From NCBI RefSeq assembly GCF_031877795.1, contig NC_133954.1, positions 5,609,256 through 5,673,255 of the forward strand: DNA of 64,000 bases. Reading direction: 5' to 3'. Position numbers and translations under genes: made by a program. The stretch comes from Strix aluco. Taxonomy: Eukaryota; Chordata; Aves; Strigiformes; Strigidae. Each line of letters starts with the position of its first letter. Position 1 is the stretch's first letter. Of this stretch, positions 48,829-60,088 are shown piece by piece. The notes under the pieces were generated by a model. That model did not search any database and was not told where the DNA came from. It saw nothing but the letters and a program-made list of their open reading frames with translations.

Positions 48829-51551
48829 CATTTGGGGCACCTCCATCTTACATTGTGCTAATTGCCCTTTCTCTGCATCCTTTCTCTCAGCATGGGAATA
48901 ATGAGGATTTCTCACCTCTGTGTTGTCCCTAATTTTGTAATTCTGCAGCCAGGGCACCCAGTAAAGGATTGCACATGGACCCATGCTCACATCAGCTCCC
49001 TTAGGACCCATGGGCACTGACCCAAGGGGTTATGACCATACAGGTTTCCCAAAAGCCCTAAATTATCTTTTCAGTGCTCAGCCCTGTCCAAAAGGAGCTG
49101 GAAAAACACTTTCAGGGAACATCTCCCTTTTTCCTTTGAACACCACCAGGAGCTAAACTGTCTCAGGCAAGCTGTCTCTCCAAGCATGTGCTGCTCCAAA
49201 AATCAAGCTGTGAGTATCTGTAAGATGTAGATGGGGCTCATCCACCCTGCAGAGATAACCAGGACTGGGCTTTTGGCAGAAATGTCTCCCTGCAGGAAGC
49301 AAGAAACCTGCTGGAATACTTTGGGTTTTTTTAAGTTTTATACCTGCTGGGATTTGTCCACTCACTGGAAAGGCTGGGATGCTGGCTGGAAAAATACCTC
49401 CCATAAATTTATTTTTTTTTTAAAAAAGTGTGGTTTGGTTGTTATTTTTTTTAAACTCAGGATGTGGAAACACCTTTATTCTCCTTCAGAAGTCAAACCT
49501 TTCATATCTGGAATTTTGGGCTGGAAAACAGTTTTACTGTTTTCAGATTTCAGAGCAGAGAGTCCATTTTCAGCTGGTGAGAACAACAAACAGGTCCCTC
49601 TTTCCCTTTCATTTGCTTTTCTCCAAAGCACTTCTATTTTCAAACAAAAATCTGGAGTTGCAACAATTTTTTCCCTGAAGTTGGAGGGATTTGCCCTCAG
49701 CCCGTGGTGAGGAGACACCCTGGGCTTTTCTGGCACCCAAGCTCCAGCTGGAACCCAGCAACTTCCATCCACTTCTATCTTGTAAATACAGGAGCCTTTG
49801 ACTTCCCAGGCATTTAAAGTGATTTGTTGGTCCATGACTACAACCATGTGGCCCGGAGTGTCTATCCGTCTTCCATGAGTTCGCCGATGAAGCTCTGTGA
49901 GCTTTTAATGCTTCTCTTGGCAAAGGGACCTCTTCTGCAGCTTCAGCTCCTGGACTTCTGACGTGGCCATGCCAATCCCTCCCACATGTTTTGGCTGAAG
50001 TTCATTCACATTTTCTGTTTTTAGCCACTCTCTCGTGTTACTCTCCTCTGACTTTTCAGACATTTCAGCCTTTGTGTGTTTTACCCCATGGCAATTTCAG
50101 CCTGTGATATCTCATTTTGATGGCCTTGGGAGTGTGTTATTTATTAGTGCTGAGTGTCTGATTTGTGCACTGAAAATTCTGCTCTTTACCCATCTTCCAG
50201 GAGACACCAGCAGATCCTTCTGAGCTGAAATACACCTGAAGATTGGTCAAAGACTGAACCAGCCCCATCTCATGTTTCAGTACCTGGTTGCTGGGGACAG
50301 TCTTGGGTCAGAAGATGCAACTCATACAAAACTTCAGGGAGCAGCAGCCACAGCAACCAGCATCTCCTCCCATGAAAGAGATGGGAGCTTTGTGAGCTGT
50401 TGTATGTCCCTCAGATGCCTTCAAGGTGGGTTTCAGAGAGTCTTTTGCAAGAGCTGCTGGAGCATCTTGCAAATTCTACACCCATCTGAGCCATCACGTA
50501 AAGCAATCCTGACTCCTCCCGCTTTGTCTGCTCACACCCTTTGCAGCTGGATCAGCCCGTGTCTAAGAGCAAAGAGGAGGATGTCTCCAGGAAGGAGGCA
50601 GGAGACATGAAAGCCCAGCTTGCTCTTTAGCTGCTGCTGGTAGTGCAGAGTGGGGCCATCTCAGCTTGTTAGCATCAAGCAGGCTGAGAAGATGCAGGCT
50701 GCTTGAGTTTTAACAACACACAAAACTCCATTTTCCTTTCAACCTTTTTTGAATGCATGAGAAAAAAAAAACCCAAACAACACTTTGCTGCATTGTAAGG
50801 TGGTCCCTACAGAGGTTGGATATGATCTAAATTTCCATACCCTTGTGTCCTCTGGAGATGTGTGACTGCCCAGCCTTCATCTGGCTGCAGTCTCTCTGCT
50901 TGTATGAAATATCCAACAGATGAGATGTTTCAATAAAAGTTGTGCTGATGGAATCAGCTCAGGAAGAAGCAGAGCCAGAAAATATTTCTAAATTCCCATG
51001 CTCTTAAAACTGAAAACTTACTCAGGAAAAGTTTTACTGGGTCCAGGCAGCAGGAGGCTGGTGCCCACGGACTTTCCCAGTGGAGGCTTTCTATGCTGTA
51101 GCAAATATTAATAAATAATGAGGAAAGTTGTTTTTCAGGGAAAGGGTGAGATTGCCAAAAAAGATGCAGCCACCTGAGATAGAAATCTGCAGAATGGTTG
51201 TACGCTGGCAGTGCAGACCTGGGCAACCTTCTCCAGCTGGGGAAAACAAGCTGCTGCAGTACAGCCATCACCTTTGGTCCCCTTCCTCAGACAGCTCAGC
51301 AGACTGAATGCAAAGTGCCTTGCACTGGACAGATACATCACAACAAGAAGTAGACAGTAATAGGGTGGCGGGGATGTACCGTGACATGTCTTTTATGTTC
51401 CTTTCTCCTTGTACTCTAAGCCAGCATGGGGCTAATTTGCAGCAAATAATTTATCAAGTGCTTAGAGCTGCCCTTTTTGTTTGGCAGACCCTCTTGCACT
51501 TCAGCATAACTGTTTTCTGTGCTTGCTCAGCAGGTTGGGTTTTGATGTTTC

Positions 51552-51570
51552 TTTTTTTTTTTTTTTTTTT
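51552..51570. repeat. Poly-T run (19 bases)
   Basis: An uninterrupted run of 19 T followed by CCCC. No adjoining retroposed gene is recognised. Confidence 0.95.
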
Positions 51571-52494
51571 CCCCGAAACCCCCAATATTCCTTGCTTTTC
51601 TTGATCTTTAATCACCACTTTTTTTCCTGAGAAGGGGACTGTTAGTCCCAACAGGCAATGGGGTTTTGCACTGGCAGTGCAGTCTCCTTCCATCCCACCT
51701 TCCCCACAGGGGCTGCAGGTCCCTTTTCCAGGGACATTCTCAAATGCTCGGCTGGCTCATTTCATTGGTTTCATGAAAATTTTAAGGTCTTGCATGCTGC
51801 TGAAGAAGTGGCAGAGCTGCCACTTGGTCTCTGGACCCAGGAATGAAGCTGCTGCCAACACACTTGTTAAAGGGGAGGGCTTGAGTGAATGCACTGGGAT
51901 GTCACTTTATTTTCTTGTTACTCTTGTGAGCCAGGTAAAGTTGATTGGTAAAGGAAAAGGTGTAATCAGCTGCCAACGTAGCAATGCTCCAAAACTCCCA
52001 GCCTGTGTGGAGTTTCACATAGCTGCTAAAATCTATGGCTTGGTGGAAAGTAATTGCTCCTTGAGCAGTGGCACGAAAGAAACCTGATTTCTTATGGCTT
52101 TGTGCCCTTTATCCCCCCTCCCACAGCCCCCTTTGCCTCCAACAGTGCGTGTGCATCCCCCACCTCCTAGGAAAACGCTTCCAGGAGAAGGCAGCAGATG
52201 CTGGGAGCATCTCGGAGCCACATGCATGGTCCATCAGCCCTGCTGCTGCTTGGGCTGTGCCTGTCTTCATCCCAGCAGAGCTGCCAACTTGGTTTCCCCT
52301 ACTTCTACTCAACCGGCGGTGCTCATGTAACGGCGCGGGACCTGAATTATTTCTGAGAACCCACTGCCAAATTTTCTTGGAACTGACTTGTGGATTTGAA
52401 AGCTGCCGGAGGTGATGAATGAGCAGACAAATGGGCTGACAACGAGCTCTCTTAAGGAGACAGGGTCAAAGTCATGATTTTCTATTGCATCCTT

Positions 52495-52510
52495 AAAAAA
52501 AAAAAAAAAA
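52495..52510. repeat. Poly-A run (16 bases)
   Basis: An uninterrupted run of 16 A. The preceding 300 bases do not look like a retroposed coding sequence. Confidence 0.95.
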
Positions 52511-53188
52511 TAGCACAGCTACAATTCCTGGCTTCTTCATGACTCCATCCAGGTGCAGCACATCTGTGCCTGACGAATCTGCTTGGTGGGGGCAAGGACT
52601 TGAGCTACAGGAGAGCCAGGAGTCTGGTTATTGGGTTGAGGAACATCCTCCAGCATGCCATGCCATGGGCTTTTAAAACGGTGGGATCATGCTGCCAACC
52701 CCTGTGAGCGTACCCTGAGTCTCACCAGCTCCTCGCTGTGCGGGTGGGTGGAAGCAGAGGATTTGAGTGAAAATCGCAGTTTTCTTTGCACGTTTCCAGG
52801 CTTCCTCCTGAGCGTTCGAAACTGTGAAGCGAATGTCACCTTTCTCGCTTGGAAGGTGGGAGGAACAGGAAGAGAAAAAAACCACCAAATTTGGATTTTT
52901 TTTCTTTTTTAGAGAAAATTCTCATGATTCTTTAAGGCGACCTCATGATTTTGGGGAGATTTGCTGAGGGGTGTTGCTCTGGGGATACAGAGCAGGGATG
53001 AGCATGGAAAAATGTCCAGATGTTGAATAGCTCCCAGAAAGTGTTGAAGAGCTCCTGTCTGGTGACCACAGCACCAATGTGTCTAAACCCTTGGGATGAT
53101 GCACCTTCTCGTGAAGTTTTTCCCACCTCACTTGATTCAGAGCTCCAACATCTGAATATTAGATCACTAAGATGCCAGGAAAGGGGAT

Positions 53189-53370
53189 GTGAGAGCATCA
53201 GGAGGTGGAGAAGAGCATCAGGAGGCAGGTGAGAGGATCAGGATGCAGGTGTGAGGATCAGCAGGTGGGAAAGAGCATCAGGATGAGGGTGAGAGCATCA
53301 GAAGGGTGAGAGCATCGGGAGGTGAGGGAGAATATCAGGAGACTGGTGAGAGGATCGGGAGATGAAAGTG
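53189..53370. repeat. Degenerate minisatellite, unit about 18-22 bp
   Basis: About eight to nine copies of a unit resembling GTGAGAGCATCAGGAGG with variable spacing (GTGAGAGGATCAGG, GGAAAGAGCATCAGG, GTGAGAGCATCGGG and others). Divergence between copies and irregular length point to an older array. It is followed closely by a GTTTT pentanucleotide run. Confidence 0.85.
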
Positions 53371-53380
53371 GGGTATTGCG

Positions 53381-53400
53381 GTTTTGTTTTGTTTTGTTTT
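53381..53400. repeat. (GTTTT)4 microsatellite
   Basis: Four perfect GTTTT units, directly downstream of the degenerate minisatellite. Confidence 0.9.
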
Positions 53401-55317
53401 CCCAGCAACTGTGAACACAGCACATTTCACAGCCTGCAGAATTTGAGCCTCACTTACTTTTTGACATCTTGAAGGGAGAAACACCACGAGGTTTCTGTGC
53501 AAGGGGGTTTTGTGACTATGGACACGGCGCAGTGGTGGATGAGAGCAGAGAAGGTTTGCAAAGAGCTTTTTAAGCCAGAGGATGGGACTTTCCTCCCAGA
53601 CCTGGGGTCTGCCGCCTCTACAAGTGTGGTGGCACTGGGAGAGGTGATGGAAGATTTGTCATCCAGGGGCACAAGCAGGGAAGCAGCAGGATGCGAATCT
53701 CTGCTGCCTGCTAAGGAGAACCCAGAGGAATGAACCAGCTCCACTTCTCGGCAGCCATGGGCGCACCATGGGCTGAGCATCCGAGCAGGACAAAAGCAGA
53801 TAAAAATGGGAAAAACTGATCTGGACAGATAGGAGGAGCACAGGGAGAGCAAAGAGAGGGCACAGAGTACTTCCAGCTTGACACCAGTGCTCAGGCTGAG
53901 GTTTTAAGGCAGGTGATTAAGGTGATTTTTCCTTTGGCCAGCTCAGGAATTTACATTTCAAGGGCCATGCCTAAGCCCGGTGGGTCCTGTGTCACCATCT
54001 GAGGGCAGATCTCCTGGAGGCTTCATGGCAGCTTCAAACCATGTTTTACAGCCAGGGTGAGAGCCGTGGGTCGATGTGCATTGCTTATCCCACTCCACGT
54101 GGTCCTTGCAGCAGCACCACCCTTCAGGCTCAGCCCAGCATCACCCTGTGGTGCCCTCCTGCCTGCTGCCATTGCGATGACACTGAACACCACAGTCCCT
54201 ACAAGCTGAGCTGTTTATTAGTGCTTATACTAGTGTAGAGAGTAGGCAGGCATGTCCTCGGCCACCCCCAGGATGTGGTATAATGTTCCCTTTCTTCCAG
54301 TATGAATTTGGCTTTGCAGCTGATAGATAAGACAGCCGGAGTCAACACAATGTGCGTTGTCTCTAATCAATTGACACGCTAGATTCTTGACAGAAAAACA
54401 CTGTGTACCCAGTGGTAATTATTTGTTCCCTGCCAGTCTTGGAGATCGCACTGCTTTCAGTGTGATAAGCAATTGAAATATGGACCTTTTTTTTAAACCA
54501 CCCCCCTGAGGCTGAAAGTCAAAGGCATCAAACAGAGAAATAGCTGGGAGTGGAGTGACCCTGGTGCAAAGATCTGCCCAAGCTCTTGTGAATGCCTTGG
54601 GAAGACAAAGGCTTGTGGATGTCTGATGGTGGGAGAATTAGAATTAGGTCCAGCTTGCTAAGGGTTCAGGTGAGCTCAGACACCAACAGGCTCAAATGCA
54701 GAGTTTTGAGGTCTTCACTTCCAAGACCTTTACTACCATCTGCAAGATCCTCCCTGTGAGCCAGCCCAGAGAGTGCTGCAGGGATGGGGACCTGCTCTGG
54801 GACCACCTCTTGGAAAACGGTTTCCTGTCTTGATTTAAAGACTTCAGGGGCTGTGGGACCACCCATGGTCCCAGACGGGTTGTTTCATTTGAATGCATTT
54901 AGCTCCCCCCTGTCATGACCCCCTCTGCCTCCCTGTTCTGGCTTTGTCTGCCAAATTAAAGAACCCTTTATTAGAAATCTCTCCACAGAGAAATTTATAG
55001 ACTGATGGAGCCACCTCTTCACCTTCCCTTTGTTAAACTAAATGACTCGAACTTTTGTCTCGCTGGCAGGCAGCTTGCCAAGCCTCACGTCCGCCCTTGC
55101 AGCTCTCGGTTGAACCCTTTGCGATGCACCAGCATCTCTCCCAAGAGCTGCTGCCTGAACGAGGCTTCGTGTTGTGTGGGAGAGTGGCAGTGGGCCACAG
55201 GGATATGCCCTGCCTTAGTGCAGCGTGAGGTTCTTAAATTTGGGATATGCAAGAGATGCCATGTTTTGACTCCTCCAGCCCCCGCTTCCTCCACCACCCA
55301 TCCCCTCTGCTCCCCGC
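53401..55317. other. Intergenic, no gene recognised
   Basis: Unique sequence. The part at about 54190-54480 is an AT-rich, repeat-free candidate conserved element (TCTAATCAATTGACACGC, GGTAATTATTTGTTCC, GATAAGCAATTGAAATATGG). No exon is recognised. Confidence 0.55.
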
Positions 55318-55899
55318 TGTCATGGTTTAACCCCAGCCAGCAATCAAGCACCACGCAGCCACTCACTCACTCTTTCCCACTCCCTGGGATGGGAAGGATT
55401 GAAAAAAAAGTAAAACTCGTGGATTGAGATAACAGTTTAATAACTAAAATGAAATAAAATATAACAACAACAATAATAAAATATAATAATAATTATAATG
55501 AAAAGGAAGATAGCAAAAAGAGAGAAATAAACCCCCAGAGAAGACAAGCGATGCACAGTGCAGTTGCTCCCCACCCACTGACCGATGCCTGAGCAGGGAT
55601 TGGCCCCTCCCAGCCAACTCCCCCCAGTTTCTATACTGGGCATGACGCCCTATGGTATGGAATAGCCCTTTGGCTAGTTCGGATCAGCTCTCCTGGCCAC
55701 GCTCCCTCCCAGCTTCTTGTACACTTCCTCACTGGCAGAGCACGGGAAACTGAAAAATCCTTAACTTGGGATAAGAGCTACTTAGCAACAACTAAAACAT
55801 CTGTGTGTTATCAACATTATTCTCACATTAAATCCAAAACGCAGCACTGTGCCAGCTACTAGGAAGAAAATTAACTGTGTCCCAGTCAAAACTGGGACA
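55318..55899 (-). mobile_element. Solo endogenous retrovirus LTR (related class II family)
   Basis: A 582-bp LTR in reverse orientation, bounded by TGT and ACA. On the minus strand it has a TATA-like TATAGAAA at 55635-55628 and an ATTAAA polyadenylation hexamer at 55441-55436. The sequences around these, and the CTGGGGTTAAACCATGACA end, match the LTR at 35416-36006, so both belong to related families. No primer-binding site follows its 3' end and no polypurine tract precedes its 5' end, so it is a solo LTR left by recombination. No clear target-site duplication is visible (flanks CCCGC and CCCAA). An AT-rich stretch with AAC/AAT triplets lies just upstream of the poly-A signal. Confidence 0.88.
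55878..55899. repeat. Perfect 9-bp palindrome at the 5' end of the solo LTR
   Basis: TGTCCCAGT, a four-base spacer CAAA, then ACTGGGACA form a perfect inverted repeat at the very 5' terminus of the reversed LTR. In the related LTR at 35416 the equivalent bases are not palindromic. Confidence 0.85.
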
Positions 55900-56552
55900 C
55901 CCAAATACAGGCTCTTCAGGCAGGAGAGGGCAGGCAGCCAAAGGGAAGAGGCTCTCGAATCAGCCCTGTGCTGAGTCTGTCTGTGAGCTGAGGCGGCTCT
56001 GATCAGCGCTACCTCTCTGGGCCAAATGAGCACATCAGGAGCCTTCAAGCCACAGGCTTGCAGAGAGCCGGGCAGCATGGCCCATCAGCTGTGGCTCCAG
56101 GGAAGACCCCGTGGCAGGAGGTGGGAATGGGGGAGACCTTCTAGGCAAGCATAAATCCACCAGTGTTGAAACTGCCAAGCCAACTTACACGGAGGGATGG
56201 AAGATGTCACGGCTAAAAGTTCACCTTTTTCCACCTTCTGCTGCCCTCCTGCTCAAACCGTCGGTGCTCCAGAGCACTTGGGTCAGCACCAAGCCAGTGC
56301 CATGTGTTCCTGGTTACAGCAGCCTCCTAAAAGCATGATAGCACCCTGGCACTGGATGTGGGATGGTTCAGGACAAAAGGACAGGAGGCAGCCGGGAGCT
56401 TTGCAAACCTCCAGTGCAGCTGGTTTCTGGGTCAGCTGGCTTTCAGTGTGGGGAAGTGTCTGTGCCTCAACGTACCCCCTCCGCTGCTGCTGCTGTCCCA
56501 GCTCTGTTGATGTAATGCACTTCGGTGGTGATCCCTAAGGGGCCTATGGGGC

Positions 56553-56570
56553 TTTTTTTTTTTTTTTTTT
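56553..56570. repeat. Poly-T run (18 bases)
   Basis: An uninterrupted run of 18 T followed by GGG. The sequence on its right does not look like a reversed processed gene copy. Confidence 0.95.
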
Positions 56571-59096
56571 GGGTATCAAAACAAGCTCAGTATACAAATA
56601 CCTCTAAGGCATTTAGGCATTAAGGCTGCCCCACGGATTTAGCAGCGTAGCCCAGGAACTGAGAGTTCTGAATTTGCCTAGTTTGGTGGTATCTCCTCCA
56701 GACTTGGCTGTCAAAGGGTACCAGCTTATCTGCAAGGGACAGGCATCATCAGCAGTGTCTCACTGCTCATCCCCCATCCCCTCTCGATACCCACACTCTG
56801 TCAGTGAGTTGTTTTTGCATTTGAGGGGCTGGATCCTGTAAAGTCCCAAGTTCACCCTTGGACTCCAACCCAAACAAAGGTGGAGGCGCTCCTGCTCCTT
56901 CAAGCACAAAGAAATACAGTACAGAGGTCCACCATGGCTATAGGGCCAACTCCCTTCCCAGCCATTTCTAGCGTAAGGGACAGAAAGACCAGTTTGGATG
57001 AGGCACCCAGACAAGGCTGGGCTTTGATGGCTTTGTCATGGGCATGGCTAAGAGCCTACAGATGTTGCAGTGAGTCACCTTGAGCTAGGCCTGGCATGAA
57101 CTCCCTCCTCTGGTCCAGAAGGGGCTACAGGGAACAGGCTGGCACAGGGATTTGGCAATGGGAGACAACCCTTGGCCGCTCCACAGCTCTGCAGCCAGGC
57201 TGCCAATGAGCACTTGGTACCAGCTGATGGCGGCTGGGCATACCATGGATAATGAATGTGTGGCTAGCATCCAGGTCTCAGGAGATGAAAACTGATAACA
57301 CAAAATGAGCTCTTCAGCAAGCCCTTTGAGGGTGCGCTCTTCAGGAGCAATCAGAGATGCCATCCTCATGCCAGCAACCCCCCCTCCCCATTCAAGTGGC
57401 TTTCCTCTATAGGTGGTATTAGCTAAACTCTTCACATCACCTCCGGGTATCCCTGTGGAGTGCCACCTCATCAAGCTTCAGCAGACTTCCAATGACTCTA
57501 CCAAAATCTCTTAATGGAGATTTAATAAATTGCCAAGTGGAGAAATTTGTATGCCCTTTAGAGGGCACACACCTGAGCACACATGCTCCAGGCTCTGCCA
57601 GCCTGGAGAGGATTGGATTGAAGCCTGTCTCCTGCTTCTTGAAGTCTGAAAGAACTCTGCCTGCCTCCTTGCTTGGTGAAGGTTTTTTGGGTGCGTTCAA
57701 TCCCAGAAACGAGGTATTTTGTTGGAAGCCTTACTGGTTTTTATTTTTGTCTAAGGGAGAAAACGTTGGGGGGCTGTAGAGGACATGCTGCTGTAGAGCA
57801 AGGCAAGGAGGAGGACATTGCAGCTAAACAGCCTGCGGGATGTCTTAATGTGGCTCCTTGGTGGCACCGCTCATGTTTAATTGAAGGAGGCTCCTGTGGA
57901 GCAGGGAACAGCTTTGCAGCAGCCAGAGACCTCCCAACCCGGCTGCTGGAGGAAAAGCCAAGACTGGGGAGCATTGCTCCAAGGCCCTGCTGCTAGCACG
58001 GTGGGGACGGCAGTGGACGCAGGTTTGGTGGCATGTGATGGGGGGACATGATTTGGGTTTTGCAGAGACAGGACCTGCCTTTCCCTGAGACACTGCAGTG
58101 CACTGAGGGTGTCTGTGTGGCTGCTGGGACTTCTGTCCAAACACAGGGAATCTCTTGTTGACTTGGGTGGCCCAGGACAGGGACCTGCCCTGAGCACCCT
58201 TGGCAGGCTGCTTGCTTGACATTGTCCTTGGAGGCAGTCTGCTCCAGAGCAAGTGATGGACTGGAAGCTCTTTGCACCATCCTCTGGGCAGCAGAAGGAT
58301 TTGTCCTGAAGGGAAGTGTTTTTGTGCATGAACATGGGCACTTGAGACAGGCTAGGAGGATGGATTTGCACCTTCTCCAGGGCAAAGGGGTGTCCTCAGG
58401 CCCTCAGCCGGCTGCAAATCCCAACACACCTCCCCTCTGCAGCATCCGCTGTGGGTAAATCTGGGCTGACCTCCACTCCCCGTGGTTGGTTTAATGCCCT
58501 CCCAAGGTTTGGGACTCCCATCAGCTCTCCCAAAGCAGCTTTTCACAGTCCAGCTGTGATTCTCCCCGCTGTGGCCACCAGATTGGTGATGGTCACTGGC
58601 CATTCAGCAGCACCCAGCCATGAGCTAGCAGAGGTGCAAACACCCCCACACATGGCAACCTGTTCCCATTCCCCCAGCCTACAAAACCAGCAGGGTTTGG
58701 AGCTCCAGGAAACTTGTTCTCTTTACTGGGGTAAAGCAGCATCATTTTGAGCCAGTTCTATTTAGACTCCTGGTCACTAATAAATGGGGCTCCAAGATGA
58801 CCACAGGGCACAACATCAGAGCTGGCTCCACTGTCATGGAGCAGACGAGGACGCAGCTGAGCACAAGAGGTTGAGCACGGCCATGGCATGATGCCCACCC
58901 CATCAGGAGGGGTGTGAAGACGCAGTGGAAGGAGTAAAGCTGGGGTGAGGGGTGAGGAATGGTCCTGGGCAGCCCCTGGGATGTGCTTGTACCGGTCACT
59001 GCCCCTCACCCTGTGCCGAGGCTGCGCTGGGGGCTCCAGCTTGGGGTGGGGGGCAAGGCAGAAATGACACAGCCCGGCCATTTCCACAAGACCAGC

Positions 59097-59102
59097 TTTA
59101 AT
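59097..59102 (-). terminator. Possible distal polyadenylation signal (ATTAAA)
   Basis: On the minus strand an ATTAAA lies about 885 bases past the ASIC2 stop codon, followed within 15 bases by a GGTCTTGTGG downstream-type element. It would define a longer 3' UTR ending near 59080. ATTAAA is the commonest alternative hexamer but also occurs often by chance. Confidence 0.3.
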
Positions 59103-59143
59103 ATCAGTCATGAGAACGAGGAGAAAGCACAGAATCCATTAAC

Positions 59144-59192
59144 GGGAAAAAATAAAAAATTAAAAAAAAATATTAAAAAAAAAATAAAGAAA
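59144..59192. repeat. A-rich low-complexity tract
   Basis: About 50 bases made almost entirely of A with scattered T on the plus strand (poly-T on the ASIC2 sense strand). It lies between the two candidate polyadenylation signals. Confidence 0.8.
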
Positions 59193-59459
59193 CCCACCGC
59201 CCCGTGCCCACCTGCCGCAGACGGACTATCCAGGCACTGCAGACGGAGGAGCACGACACAGCAGCCGGGGGGGACGATCCACCGAGAGCCACCCGGTCCG
59301 GCCCCTCTCCAGGGATGCTCACCTTGGGGTGACTGGTAGCGCTGAGGAGCCCCGGTGGTGGCCTGGCCTTGGGGGACCCGGCTTAGCTTAAGATTCATCA
59401 CAGACTGACACGAAGGACAAGAACGTAAGAAGAATCCAAGAGCTGCGACTTTTTGTTTC

Positions 59460-59465
59460 TTTATT
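59460..59465 (-). terminator. Putative proximal polyadenylation signal of ASIC2 (AATAAA)
   Basis: A perfect AATAAA hexamer on the minus strand, about 520 bases downstream of the ASIC2 stop codon. T-rich sequence with several TTG/TGT steps follows within 30-60 bases, as expected for a cleavage and downstream element. Use is inferred, not shown. Confidence 0.5.
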
Positions 59466-59799
59466 CTAATTCAGCCTACGACGTTAGTAATGGTGATTTC
59501 AGGGGATGGCTGGGCCCGCGAGTTCCTTCTTGTAGTGAAAATCAGAGACTGTAAAGAGGAACAGAGCTTATAAAGACAGATAGGAATATATTGCCATAAA
59601 AAGAACTGGCATGCAAGTGCTTTATACATTTGGCAGTATGTGAAATGGCAGGGCTTCGGTTTTGTTTTTGGTGGTGGTGGTGGTCTCTTTGTTTTGTACA
59701 GTTCAAAAATGAGCTGCTGCCTTCACATCTTGAAGACAACCCCCCCACAGGAAAGGACAACACAAGTCAAGTCCAAGGCGCCTCTCGCTTGGTTTTGGC

Positions 59800-59905
59800 A
59801 GAGTATATATATAATATATATATTTATTTTTTTTTAATGCATAGCGATTTTCTTCCTTTTTTTTTTTTTTTAATATATTTTTTTAATTTTTTTTTTTTTC
59901 CCCCG
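59800..59905. repeat. TA-dinucleotide and poly-T tracts inside the ASIC2 3' UTR
   Basis: A short (TA)n stretch at about 59804-59823 is followed by three T runs of roughly 9-14 bases up to 59901 on the plus strand, which are A runs in the transcript. It is simple low-complexity sequence and likely polymorphic in length. Confidence 0.8.
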
Positions 59906-59986
59906 TTGCAAACCTGAGCTCGGTCCCTGCTTTCCTGTGCAGTTTTCCTTCCTTAGGTGTTGGCACTGTGGAGCGGTCGGATGGTG

Positions 59987-60088
59987 TCAGCAGGCGATCT
60001 CCTCCAGCGTTCCCAGGGTGGCCTGCAGCGGCACGTTCACAGTGTGGCTGATGGTTTCCGAATGATTTGGCATGGGGTCGCAAGTGCT
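59987..60088 (-). CDS. ASIC2: ASIC2 terminal coding exon with stop codon and PDZ ligand
   Basis: The coding part of the last exon: 33 codons plus TGA, after a CCGTCCGCAG acceptor and in phase 0. It encodes STCDPMPNHSETISHTVNV, then PLQATLGTLEEIAC and the stop. This is the distal cytoplasmic tail of ASIC2. The Cys-terminated LEEIAC end is the known ligand for the PDZ domain of PICK1, which clusters ASIC channels and brings in protein kinase C. Compared with the mammalian tail as I remember it, two positions look changed: Pro in CDPMP where mammals have Thr, and Ala in LQATL where mammals have Thr. Both changes are conservative for function but remove hydroxyl residues. The exon runs straight into the 3' UTR. 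Confidence 0.97.
   Translation of the reverse strand, partial: STCDPMPNHSETISHTVNVPLQATLGTLEEIAC

Larger units (their letters stand above)
48829..53188. other. Intergenic, no gene recognised
   Basis: Unique sequence with T and A homopolymers (51552-51570, 52495-52510). A short CpG-retaining segment occurs at about 52700-52870. No transposon or exon is recognised. Confidence 0.55.
55900..59439. other. Sequence just downstream of ASIC2, no other gene recognised
   Basis: Unique sequence between the solo LTR and the ASIC2 3' UTR. It includes an 18-T run at 56553-56570 and the possible distal polyadenylation signal near 59100, so the last few hundred bases may be 3' UTR. Open frames of up to 164 codons overlap on both strands and carry no signature. 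Confidence 0.55.
59440..59986 (-). other. ASIC2: ASIC2 3' UTR (proximal form)
   Basis: Non-coding sequence following the ASIC2 stop codon. Read on the minus strand it contains several A-rich runs, a TA-dinucleotide stretch and a CACCAC-rich stretch. An AATAAA hexamer at 59465-59460 is followed by T/G-rich sequence suited to cleavage near 59440. The long A runs around 59830-59905 contain an AATAAA by composition (59828-59823), which may be spurious. Limits are inferred from signals only. Confidence 0.6.

Noticed and set aside
1-59000. Exons of a neighbouring gene such as TMEM98 or MYO1D, expected near ASIC2 from mammalian gene order
   Set aside because: Reading the open frames I found no segment resembling these proteins. 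Short exons could still be missed by eye, and a translated search would settle it.
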